Shown in pieces: positions 17,889 through 25,235 of a stretch of DNA of 64,000 nucleotides. Position 1 is the first letter of the stretch, and each line of letters opens with the position of its first letter. Origin of the DNA: Marinimicrobium locisalis (GTDB lineage: Bacteria; Pseudomonadota; Gammaproteobacteria; Pseudomonadales; Cellvibrionaceae); assembly GCF_039822625.1 (NCBI RefSeq), contig NZ_JBDLLG010000003.1:1-64000 (forward strand), read 5' to 3'. The position numbers and the translations under genes are program-made. The notes under the pieces are model-generated. The model searched no databases, was not told the DNA's origin, and was given only the letters and a program-made list of their open reading frames with translations.

Positions 17889-19772
17889 CTAGGCCGATTG
17901 CTCCAACTCTTCACTCAAGGTGAGCCAGGCTTCCTCGTACTCGTCCAGCTCCCCCTGAGTCTCGCCCTGAGATTTTAGCAGCTCCTGCAGACGCTGCTTA
18001 TTGGATTCTTCATAAATCTGCGGGTCTGACAACTCGGTTTCAAGCGATGCCAGCGAGGCGCTGAGCTGCTCCATGCGGCGTTCAAGTTTTTTGAGTTTAT
18101 CGGTCAGCGGCTTGAGTTTCGCCCGACGCGCGGCGGCTTCCTGGCGTTGGGCCTTTTTGTCCTGAGCCGGTGCGGGCGCGGCGGCGGCTTCGGCGGCATT
18201 GTCTTCTTGCCGACGTTGCAACAACCAGCGGTAATAGTCGTCCAGGTCCCCTTCGAACGGCTGAACCTGGCCGTCCGCCACCAAGAGAAATTCATCCACG
18301 GTACTGCGTAACAGGTGTCGGTCGTGCGAGACCACCAGCACCGCGCCTTCAAAATCCTGCAACGCCAGGGTCAAGGCCTGGCGCATTTCCAGGTCCAGGT
18401 GGTTGGTGGGCTCATCCAGCAGCAGTACGTTGGGCTTTTGCCACACTATCAGCGCCAGCGCCAAGCGCGCCTTCTCTCCACCGGAAAAATGGGTGATGGG
18501 CTCGAAGGCCATATCCCCCCGGAAGTCGAACCCACCGAGAAAGTTTCGCACTTCCTGCTCCCGCGTTTCCGGGGACAGGCGCAGTATGTGTTGCGCGGCG
18601 GAAGCCTTCAGGTCCAGGGCGTCGAGCTGATGCTGGGCGAAATAACCGAGCTTAAAGTTGTCCCCGGTGTGACACTCGCCACGCTGGAGCGGCAGCTCTC
18701 CCGCCAGGGTTTTGATCAGGCTGGACTTGCCCGCACCGTTGGGGCCGAGCAGCCCGATGCGGGTTTCAGGCAGAATACCGAGATTCACATTGGCCAGCAC
18801 CGGCGTTTCCCCATAGCCGATATCGGCGTCATTGAGGTTAATCAGGGGCCGGGACATTTTCCCCGAGGGCAGAAAGCGAAAGTCGAAGGGCGAGTCGACG
18901 TGAGCCGGGGCAATGGTTTCCATTCGCTCAATAGCCTTAAGGCGGCTTTGGGCCTGGCGGGCTTTGTTGGCCTGGGCGCGAAAACGCCGCACGTAGGCCT
19001 CCATGTGAGCAATCTGTTCCTGCTGCTTTTTATACGCGGCCTCCTGCTGGGCCAGATTTTCGGCCCGCTGGCGCTCGTAGGCCGAATAGTTGCCCACGTA
19101 TAGGTTGAGCTTCGCCCCCTCAAGTGCGACGATCCGATCCACGACATTATCGAGAAAGTCCCGATCGTGGGAGATGATGATTAAGGTTCCCGGGTAGCGC
19201 AGCAACCACTGCTCCAGCCATAACGTGGCGTCCAGGTCCAAGTGGTTGGTGGGTTCGTCCAGAAGCAGCAGGTCCGAAGGGCACATCAGGGCCTGAGCCA
19301 AGTTCAGGCGAATGCGCCAGCCCCCCGAGAACGCGGACACCGGCCGCTGTTCATCCCCGGGCGCAAACCCCAGGCCGCTCAGCAGTTGCTGAGCTCGCGC
19401 CGGGGCCGAGTAAGCCTGAATATTCTCCATCTCGGCATAGAGTCGAGCGAGCCGCTCGCCCTCATGCTGCGCCTCCTCGATGGCGGCTTCCAGGCGCCGC
19501 AGCTCGGTATCGCCATCGAGCACGTAGTCCAGCGCACTACGATCGAGGGTTTCCACCTCCTGAGCCATGTGCGCCACCCGCCATTGCCGGGGCATGTCCC
19601 ACTGGCCGCCGTCGGCCTGTAAGCCACCGAGCAACAGTTGGAAAAGGCTGGATTTACCGCTGCCATTGGGACCGATCAGCCCCGCTTTCTGGCCGGGAAA
19701 CAGAGTGAGGTCCGCGTGTTCCAGCAGGAACTGGCGGCCGCGCTGAAGAGAAACTTGCTGAAATTGAATCAT
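17889..19772 (-). CDS. ABC-F family ATPase (YheS-like)
   Basis: 627 residues from ATG 19772 (MIQFQQVSLQRGRQFLL), the standard ABC-F start; upstream in-frame residues do not fit. Two ABC domains in tandem with Walker A GPNGSGKSS and GPNGAGKSS, signatures SGGWRIRLNLAQAL and SGGEKARLALALI, and Walker B LLLLDEPTNHLDL / VLLLDEPTNHLDL. A charged inter-domain linker and a C-terminal coiled coil (KLKKLERRMEQLSASLASLE) are present. No membrane domain; the family acts on the ribosome. It is divergent from the TIGR02444 gene. Confidence 0.93.
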   Translation of the reverse strand: MIQFQQVSLQRGRQFLLEHADLTLFPGQKAGLIGPNGSGKSSLFQLLLGGLQADGGQWDMPRQWRVAHMAQEVETLDRSALDYVLDGDTELRRLEAAIEEAQHEGERLARLYAEMENIQAYSAPARAQQLLSGLGFAPGDEQRPVSAFSGGWRIRLNLAQALMCPSDLLLLDEPTNHLDLDATLWLEQWLLRYPGTLIIISHDRDFLDNVVDRIVALEGAKLNLYVGNYSAYERQRAENLAQQEAAYKKQQEQIAHMEAYVRRFRAQANKARQAQSRLKAIERMETIAPAHVDSPFDFRFLPSGKMSRPLINLNDADIGYGETPVLANVNLGILPETRIGLLGPNGAGKSSLIKTLAGELPLQRGECHTGDNFKLGYFAQHQLDALDLKASAAQHILRLSPETREQEVRNFLGGFDFRGDMAFEPITHFSGGEKARLALALIVWQKPNVLLLDEPTNHLDLEMRQALTLALQDFEGAVLVVSHDRHLLRSTVDEFLLVADGQVQPFEGDLDDYYRWLLQRRQEDNAAEAAAAPAPAQDKKAQRQEAAARRAKLKPLTDKLKKLERRMEQLSASLASLETELSDPQIYEESNKQRLQELLKSQGETQGELDEYEEAWLTLSEELEQSA

Positions 19773-19850
19773 GGCCAGTATTCTATCAGGTCTGATTGGG
19801 GAGGGGCGCCCCTCCCCGCAAACCAACGACGCTCTCGAAGGACCGCGGCC

Positions 19851-20345
19851 ATGAACCCCGCCCCACTGAATACCCCTTTATGGGACTTCTCCCTCGGTTT
19901 GTACCGGCAGCCCGGGGTTGAAGCACTGTGCCTGTCGCTGCAGGACGACTGGGGCGCGGATGTTAACCTCCTGCTCTGGCTCTGCTGGCTAGAACAGGAA
20001 GGCCTGGTTCTCAATGAAACCCGGTTGCACCTCGCCGACGCTTCCATCGCTCCGTGGCGCCGCGACGTCATCGTGCCCCTTCGGCGAGTGCGTCAGCACA
20101 TTAAACGTGAATACGGCACTCAGGACTCCACCGTGGAAGCCAGCCGCCAGGCCATCAAGAGCGCGGAACTGAAGGCGGAGCAAGCCGTACAGGAGCGCCT
20201 GGAGAAGCTCGCCCTCACTTGGCTGGACAATGACCAGCGCGCCCCGGTAGAGCCGGGGGCCAACCTGAGCGTTTACGCCCGCCTACTGGCCTTGCCCCAC
20301 GCCAAGGAGCAAGAGGCGCGCCGGCTGCTCCTTCCGGGCCGCTGA
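19851..20345 (+). CDS. TIGR02444 family protein (DUF2390)
   Basis: 164 residues from ATG 19851 (MNPAPLNTPLWDFSLGLYRQ). The motifs PGVEALCLSLQDDWGADVNL and LLWLCWLEQEG are diagnostic of TIGR02444. Function unknown. In Pseudomonas this gene lies beside the ABC-F gene and close to algP; here a block of about 16 kb separates it from algP. Its stop is 11 bases from the stop of the convergent MetA-like gene, which marks one edge of the inserted cluster. Confidence 0.88.
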   Translation: MNPAPLNTPLWDFSLGLYRQPGVEALCLSLQDDWGADVNLLLWLCWLEQEGLVLNETRLHLADASIAPWRRDVIVPLRRVRQHIKREYGTQDSTVEASRQAIKSAELKAEQAVQERLEKLALTWLDNDQRAPVEPGANLSVYARLLALPHAKEQEARRLLLPGR

Positions 20346-20356
20346 AAACCGGCCTT

Positions 20357-21259
20357 CTACAGCACCTTGGCGATGCGCAGGTGGTAGCGGGCACCTTCCG
20401 AGCGGTTTTCTGCACCGGACTCGAAGTAACTATTAAAGTTGATGGTAAACTTCCCATTGTAGTAACCCAACCCTGGGCCGATCGCAAAAACCTGTTCCTT
20501 GGAGCCCGCAATATCCCGCCCGTTCAACTTGTGTTCACTCAGTTGCTTTAGCGCGTATCCAGCGACCCCAAGACGAAAGTGCTCACTTATCTTATAGGAA
20601 GTGGAGAGGTTCATGTGAAAGGCTTGACCCGCCTGGGTGCTTTCAGCCTCCTGCAACAGGCTGGGGGATTCATTTTCGTCATTCCACAAATAATGAATGC
20701 GGGTACTGACGGCCCAATCCTCAGACAGCTCAAGAGTCGCCGCGTAGTATGGATTGAAGCTGGCGGCATTGCTGCCAATGTTCACGCTCCGATCGGCGCT
20801 ATAGGTGCCTGTCGGGAGGTTAAAAAACAGGTTGAGCCTGTGCTTATACGGTCGACCGAATAGGCGCGAATCCGTCCACTGAATCATAAAGGGGCTGATG
20901 CCAATATCTCCAAGTCCGCTTCCACGACCGCCGAAAGCCTCAACTCTCGCCAGAGGAATCAATGCCTCGTAGCCATAATACCCACCCAATACTTTCCGGT
21001 CGGTTAAACGTGCGATTAGCGTCGTCGTCGAAATGCTCTCAACCTCCCCATCGAGGGGGAGCGCATGCCCCTCTTGGTCGGCGAAGGTATCGGCAAAGTA
21101 ATAAGAAGGCGTTTCCTGAATAAGAATACCGGGGCCACCCACCCCATCCAGAAAACTTGTGGCCCCAAGATTGACTTGGGGCAAAGAAACCTGAGCCGCC
21201 ACCGTGGGAGCGCTAACGATGCCGATGCCCGCCAGCAGCCTAAAAATCAGTTTGTACAT
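20357..21259 (-). CDS. MetA/SphA-type outer-membrane protein
   Basis: 300 residues with a signal peptide (MYKLIFRLLAGIGIVSAPTV, cleavage after AQ). The rest alternates like an outer-membrane barrel and matches the family named after the MetA-pathway of phenol degradation: GGYYGYEALIPLARVEAFGG, GSGLGDIGISPFMIQW, FFNLPTGTYSADRSVNIGSN and the C-terminal YHLRIAKVL. These proteins are linked to passage of hydrophobic or aromatic compounds. Gap to the ABM gene is 14 bases, so it is the last gene of a luxI-ABM-metA-like unit. A role in moving the cluster product across the outer membrane is inferred. Confidence 0.82.
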   Translation of the reverse strand: MYKLIFRLLAGIGIVSAPTVAAQVSLPQVNLGATSFLDGVGGPGILIQETPSYYFADTFADQEGHALPLDGEVESISTTTLIARLTDRKVLGGYYGYEALIPLARVEAFGGRGSGLGDIGISPFMIQWTDSRLFGRPYKHRLNLFFNLPTGTYSADRSVNIGSNAASFNPYYAATLELSEDWAVSTRIHYLWNDENESPSLLQEAESTQAGQAFHMNLSTSYKISEHFRLGVAGYALKQLSEHKLNGRDIAGSKEQVFAIGPGLGYYNGKFTINFNSYFESGAENRSEGARYHLRIAKVL

Positions 21260-21273
21260 AAAGTCACCTCGTT

Positions 21274-21906
21274 CTAAGAATTATTCAGTTTGGATACTCT
21301 CTTGCGCTTCGGGTGCAACCACGGCCCCAGCAGTTTTTCCAGCCAAGGCATGACCGGGTACGTCATTAGTAAACATATGACCACCACGGACAGAAAAACC
21401 CCAAACAGGTAGGGCAACTGCACCAAAATAGGCGCCAAAATAAAGTTGGTAAAAAGAACCAGTGGGTAAACCGCCAATATGCCCAGAACAACCAGCTTGT
21501 AGTACGCCGGTGGCTTTACCTCGTCCATCAAGGGGGCGGACTCTGGCTCCAATTCATAAGAGATGTGGAAACCCGTTCTGGTAATGACCAAGTCCCTGGC
21601 TCGGGCGATAAGTTTTCGGCAGGCGGATGATTCAAGCCATTTTCTTAAGTTCTCAAATGTGTCAAATTTCATCAAGACAATGTATTCCTCATTATGACTA
21701 TCCCGAGGCCTGACAATATCAATTCCGGAGAAGCCCGAGAAAACCTTTGCCTCCTGGCTAACGCTACGGGTCCACGCCTCATAACGGACCACTTCATCAG
21801 GCCCAACCAGCGCTGCGGTAACAGCGGTCGCAAACTGCCTAGGCAAGCTACTATCATTCGTTGCCTGCGGCTCTGAACTCTGATCCGAGAAACACATATC
21901 TTTCAT
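21274..21906 (-). CDS. Membrane-anchored antibiotic-biosynthesis-monooxygenase (ABM) domain protein
   Basis: 210 residues. The N-terminal part (about 25-120) is a ferredoxin-like ABM domain: FATAVTAALVGPDEVVRYEA, FSGIDIVRPRDSHNEEYIVL and MKFDTFENLRKWLESSACRK. Two transmembrane segments follow (YYKLVVLGILAVYPLVLFTN and LFGVFLSVVVICLLMTYPVM) and a basic tail. ABM enzymes oxidise phenolic or hydroquinone rings without cofactor, but many two-helix family members have no assigned role. It starts seven bases after luxI, so it is tied to quorum sensing. Confidence 0.8.
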   Translation of the reverse strand: MKDMCFSDQSSEPQATNDSSLPRQFATAVTAALVGPDEVVRYEAWTRSVSQEAKVFSGFSGIDIVRPRDSHNEEYIVLMKFDTFENLRKWLESSACRKLIARARDLVITRTGFHISYELEPESAPLMDEVKPPAYYKLVVLGILAVYPLVLFTNFILAPILVQLPYLFGVFLSVVVICLLMTYPVMPWLEKLLGPWLHPKRKRVSKLNNS

Positions 21907-21913
21907 GGTGTAC

Positions 21914-22495
21914 CTATACCTTAAGATTCAAACTTTCATCGACATCCACCCAAAGAGCAATCGACTTTTCAATACCGACCTGCATTGACTGTCCATCACC
22001 CATTCTTCGGGTTTTGACACCCAGAATTCGTAGTATTCTTTCACAGGCAACAGTGGTTACCAGGACGTAGGACTTAATCGCCTTTAATGACGCAAAGTCG
22101 TAGAATGATTTCACTAGTTTTGCGGTATTCTCGCTCACCATCCCTGGATTTCTTGTATCATGATCCTTACATACGCCGAACCGACTAATTTCCCAAACAT
22201 CAGGGTCTTGAGGAAGGCGCTCTCCCCGCAGCAGCTGAGGGAACACAGTACCCAGCATATAGGGCCCTTTGGTAGGCAGGGCTCGCCAGCATCCCACAAC
22301 CTTCTTTTGATTGTCCGTAAGTGCAATATGGCTGACCTCAAGCGCATCGAACTCGTCTTTCTCCAGGCCATTCTCCGAGTTAACCTCCCAACCGAGTCGA
22401 TGAGAGAATATTTCACTTCGGAGCCTGTAAACATCGTTAATCAAACTGGTTCCTACGCGGGCTTCGTCAGCTTCGATAAAATGAATATTGTCCAT
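21914..22495 (-). CDS. Acyl-homoserine-lactone synthase (LuxI family)
   Basis: 193 residues from ATG 22495, with AAGGA nine bases upstream; a TTG two codons earlier is less likely. The conserved residues of AHL synthases are present: R, F and W in YRLRSEIFSHRLGW, the acidic pair in EKDEFDALE, R in GCWRALPT, and E/R in WEISRFGV. It makes an acyl-HSL from SAM and acyl-ACP. It is the first gene of a minus-strand unit with the ABM and MetA-like genes. The LuxR partner lies 9 kb away on the other strand. A stem-loop covers its ribosome-binding site. Confidence 0.95.
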   Translation of the reverse strand: MDNIHFIEADEARVGTSLINDVYRLRSEIFSHRLGWEVNSENGLEKDEFDALEVSHIALTDNQKKVVGCWRALPTKGPYMLGTVFPQLLRGERLPQDPDVWEISRFGVCKDHDTRNPGMVSENTAKLVKSFYDFASLKAIKSYVLVTTVACERILRILGVKTRRMGDGQSMQVGIEKSIALWVDVDESLNLKV

Positions 22496-22505
22496 CTTCA
22501 ATTTT

Positions 22506-22544
22506 CCTTACCTTTGTCAGTGAGTATGTGACAAAAGGTAAAGG
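22506..22544 (-). promoter_or_regulatory. Stem-loop over the luxI ribosome-binding site
   Basis: TGACAAAAGGTAAAGG (22529-22544) pairs with CCTTACCTTTGTCA (22506-22519). On the transcript the downstream arm contains the Shine-Dalgarno sequence AAGGTAAGGA, so folding would hide it. It could be a translational control element or a protein-binding dyad. Confidence 0.6.
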
Positions 22545-22565
22545 GACCCTCGCGTAATAATTAGC

Positions 22566-22581
22566 TGTGACATCTGACACA
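22566..22581. promoter_or_regulatory. CRP-like dyad upstream of luxI
   Basis: TGTGACATCTGACACA matches the CRP pattern TGTGA-N6-TCACA except for one base. It lies about 70 bases upstream of the luxI start. The match may be by chance. Confidence 0.3.
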
Positions 22582-22601
22582 TAATCCGCGTGCGGCGCCA
22601 C

Positions 22602-22621
22602 ACCTGCCTATTAATAGGTAT
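22602..22621. promoter_or_regulatory. Possible degenerate lux box upstream of luxI
   Basis: ACCTGCCTATTAATAGGTAT contains the perfect palindrome CCTATTAATAGG and begins with the lux half-site ACCTG. It fits the CT..C-N8-G..A pattern except for the last base. It lies about 107 bases before the luxI start and is weaker than the box at 32579. Confidence 0.35.
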
Positions 22622-22877
22622 GGAACATTCTACAGGGGTCAACATTGAATAGATTCAGCTATAATGACGTTGTGGATGAATGTGTTGTTTCACAATGACT
22701 CAGACCTAACAGAGGAGAACTTTTGTCGATCGGTCCGCCCGCAAATAGACAGGCAGAGAACCGATTCAACCCTTCGAACAACCAAGCACGCTCTAAGCGG
22801 AACCAAAATAACGTACGGCCGGAACAGCATGCTTTAATTCCGATCTATGTTAAATAGATACAACCCGTTCGTATTAA
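22622..22877. other. Intergenic between the RibD-like gene and the luxI promoter
   Basis: AT-rich, no gene seen. Together with 22502-22621 it makes a 382-bp gap. Confidence 0.5.
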
Positions 22878-23810
22878 TCAGAAAAGAACCCTAGAAAACT
22901 TTATTCTAACGCCTCTTTTCAGAACGCTACTACCGGTCATCTGCCACCCCTCCAACCCCGGAAAATTACCGCGACTGATGGCATCGTCCTCTACTCCATC
23001 CGACTCGCCTGAAAGAACCATGCAGTAATGTACAACTTCATCAATCAGATCTAAATTCATCAAGTCCTTTATCATCTCGGCACTTCCGACGAGAGACAAC
23101 GTTGGAAGCTGAAGTAGATTCTGATAACGGAGAACCTGTATAAAATCCTCAATACTATTAATTCGATAAACAGGCGGTTCTCCGTTAGCAATATTCTTTT
23201 CAGGCACAAAGGGTGCATCCTTCTCACCACCTTCGACAGCAATGGCATGGGTTCTACTAACCGTGTCCCGAATATTTAGATTTACCCCAACATCCTCTTC
23301 GAAGCCATTTATTGACAAACTGGATCCGTTTAGGTGAGACATGGTTATTCCCGTTACCCAGGGCCTATTCTTTGTCAATAAAGTATAGGGGCCGTGATAT
23401 ATTTGATTGCCTATTTGGTCAACGGGATGTTCAACTATCTTGACACTTGTGGCATTGGCAAAGCGTTTGTCATTAATCTTCTTCCACCACTGCTCCGCGA
23501 TCTTTGGAATATGAAGCTCCCATATATTGGCCTTCTCCAATGCCTCCAACAATTCCTTTTCATCGACAAATAGCTCATAGGGAGGACTCGACAAGTACAC
23601 CGCTTCAGCACCGCGTGCCCGACTGATTGACTCGAACAACGTATTGCTCGGGTACCCAGCCATGGTGGAACCGGACGTCACATTACTTCCTTTTACAATA
23701 AGCCATGCCACGCCAGCGTGATACGAGGTGTTAATCGCCTTGTCTATTGCCAGACTCAAAGCGGCGGGAGGTCGGGCTGCATCTTCTGCGCGGTCGGTCT
23801 CTTTGTTCAT
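22878..23810 (-). CDS. RibD-like protein: degenerate deaminase plus reductase domain
   Basis: 310 residues in RibD order. The N-terminal part (about 18-110) keeps the deaminase fold outline (SLAIDKAINTSYHAGVAWLI, then VKGSNVTSGSTMAGYPSN) but has lost the zinc-binding HAE and PCxxxGxTPPC motifs: the HAE position is roughly FESISRARGAEAVYLSS. The C-terminal part (about 140-310) follows the RibD_C/dihydrofolate-reductase fold: PWVTGITMSHLNGS, PTLSLVGSAEMIKDLMNLDL and IDEVVHYCMVLSG. It cannot be a normal riboflavin enzyme. A dedicated NAD(P)H reductase of the cluster is the simplest idea, but the substrate is unknown. Confidence 0.7.
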   Translation of the reverse strand: MNKETDRAEDAARPPAALSLAIDKAINTSYHAGVAWLIVKGSNVTSGSTMAGYPSNTLFESISRARGAEAVYLSSPPYELFVDEKELLEALEKANIWELHIPKIAEQWWKKINDKRFANATSVKIVEHPVDQIGNQIYHGPYTLLTKNRPWVTGITMSHLNGSSLSINGFEEDVGVNLNIRDTVSRTHAIAVEGGEKDAPFVPEKNIANGEPPVYRINSIEDFIQVLRYQNLLQLPTLSLVGSAEMIKDLMNLDLIDEVVHYCMVLSGESDGVEDDAISRGNFPGLEGWQMTGSSVLKRGVRIKFSRVLF

Positions 23811-24126
23811 ACTGAGTCATACCTATATTGCGGGGAGCCCGGCGGGAGGCACCGCCAATTCGGGTGCCACTATCTGGGAGGAAGGAATCAACTGCCATAG
23901 GGCGAGACGCGAAGACCTGCTCCATGCTTCTACTCCTCCTCATAGGCGTCCACACGGGTAAAAGTGAACTCTTGCCTACGGTCCTCCGATCATCATTAAC
24001 AGAAGCATAGCGGGCCATCTTCCCCGACGACACTGTCACATTCCACAGGGTGCTCTGTGCTCGCTGGTTTTGACGAGTTCGGCCTCTGTTTTCTGAACAG
24101 AAAGCCGAACAATGACTGACGTCAAA
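23811..24126. other. Intergenic with strong hairpin (24077-24110)
   Basis: No gene recognised. GTTCGGCCTCTGTT (24077-24090) pairs with AACAGAAAGCCGAAC (24096-24110) with one unpaired base. It lies just past the stop of the LysR gene and probably ends that transcript, although no T-tract follows. A smaller dyad GGCACC/GGTGCC is at about 23850-23870. Confidence 0.55.
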
Positions 24127-25026
24127 TTATTCGTGAAGATCCGGGTTCGCCGCCGCTTCACGTATGATTTTTGCGAGCTTTCGCGCCGCCGGACCCGCCG
24201 ACTCCGTATCGGCAAAGGCAAGATACAGCGCCACACGACGCTCCGCGCCCTGCTTCAGGGGCAGAGGTTTTAGTTCGCCTTTTTCCAGTTCGCTCTTGAT
24301 GGCTTCCTTGGGAAACCAGGCATAACCCATTCCCATGGACGCGGCGCGAATGGAGGTTTCCCTGTGGCTTACGGTCCAGCGTGACTCTGATATTTCCATC
24401 GCCGCCGGCGTGACGCGGCGAGTGCCGCTGTCGCGAAACATCAGCTGACGGTGTTCCCGAAGGTCTTCCATACACAGCTCTCGCTCAAGCTGGTGCAGGG
24501 GATGAGACGGAGCCGCGACTGCCACCAATGCCAGATGCATCAAGTAATCACCAACACAACCGGTCGGAACCTGAGCACAAATCGCGAAGTCAACCTGCCT
24601 TTGCTCCAACAGCTCCTCCGTCCCCCCGAGCACCGACTCGTGCAACTCAATGCGAGGTTCGGGTGACTGTTGAGCGAACTGCTCAAGGCATCCAAGCAAC
24701 AACTTGGGGGGGAAGATCATTTCCACCGCCAGGCTGACCTGTGACTCCCATCCAGCGGCCAACGAAGTGGCCTTCTCTTCAAGTTGGGAGGCCTGGCGCA
24801 GCAAGAACTGGCCTTGCCGGAAGAGCACTTGGCCCGCGGTCGTCAACTCTGCTTTCCGGCCCACCAAGTTGAAAACCTTTATTCCCAGTATTTCCTCAAT
24901 CTTGCTTACGGCATAACTGAGTGTCGATTGGGACTTGTTCAATTGAGCAGATGCCCGCGAGTAGCTTCCACCCTCCACAACTGAAATGAGCGCCTGCCAG
25001 TGCTCGAGTGATATTTTTGGTCTCAT
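24127..25026 (-). CDS. LysR-family transcriptional regulator
   Basis: 299 residues from ATG 25026 (MRPKISLEHWQALISVVEGG), the usual LysR start, with GGAAC upstream; an ATG seven codons earlier is also possible. The winged helix is typical: SYSRASAQLNKSQSTLSYAV followed by SKIEEILG. The effector domain runs from about residue 90 (ESQVSLAVEMIFPPKLLLGC). It lies inside the biosynthetic cluster on the same strand as the operon before it, after a 209-bp gap. It may tune the pathway to an aromatic intermediate; target and ligand are unknown. Confidence 0.9.
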   Translation of the reverse strand: MRPKISLEHWQALISVVEGGSYSRASAQLNKSQSTLSYAVSKIEEILGIKVFNLVGRKAELTTAGQVLFRQGQFLLRQASQLEEKATSLAAGWESQVSLAVEMIFPPKLLLGCLEQFAQQSPEPRIELHESVLGGTEELLEQRQVDFAICAQVPTGCVGDYLMHLALVAVAAPSHPLHQLERELCMEDLREHRQLMFRDSGTRRVTPAAMEISESRWTVSHRETSIRAASMGMGYAWFPKEAIKSELEKGELKPLPLKQGAERRVALYLAFADTESAGPAARKLAKIIREAAANPDLHE

Positions 25027-25235
25027 AAAATTGTTCCATTTGGTCATTCGGGAATACAGAAAACGGACCCAACCGAAGATCCATGACTGATGAATTGCGC
25101 GATCCTATTTCCAGGTAGTCGACGGTGCCCAGGGCCGGGTGAGCTTAGTACTCCCCACTGGGCATTCGATGACCTGAGCAGGGGGCCGATTCGGCCGCCC
25201 TGTTCATCGACGACTCAATGTTGCGTGCGCTTCAA
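25027..25235. other. Intergenic between asnB-like and LysR genes
   Basis: About 209 bases without a gene. Probably holds the LysR promoter. No terminator was recognised. Confidence 0.4.

Noticed and set aside
24086..24100. CTGTTTTCTGAACAG as a lux box
   Set aside because: It is one base short of the spacing and is fully explained as the inner part of the larger hairpin after the LysR gene.
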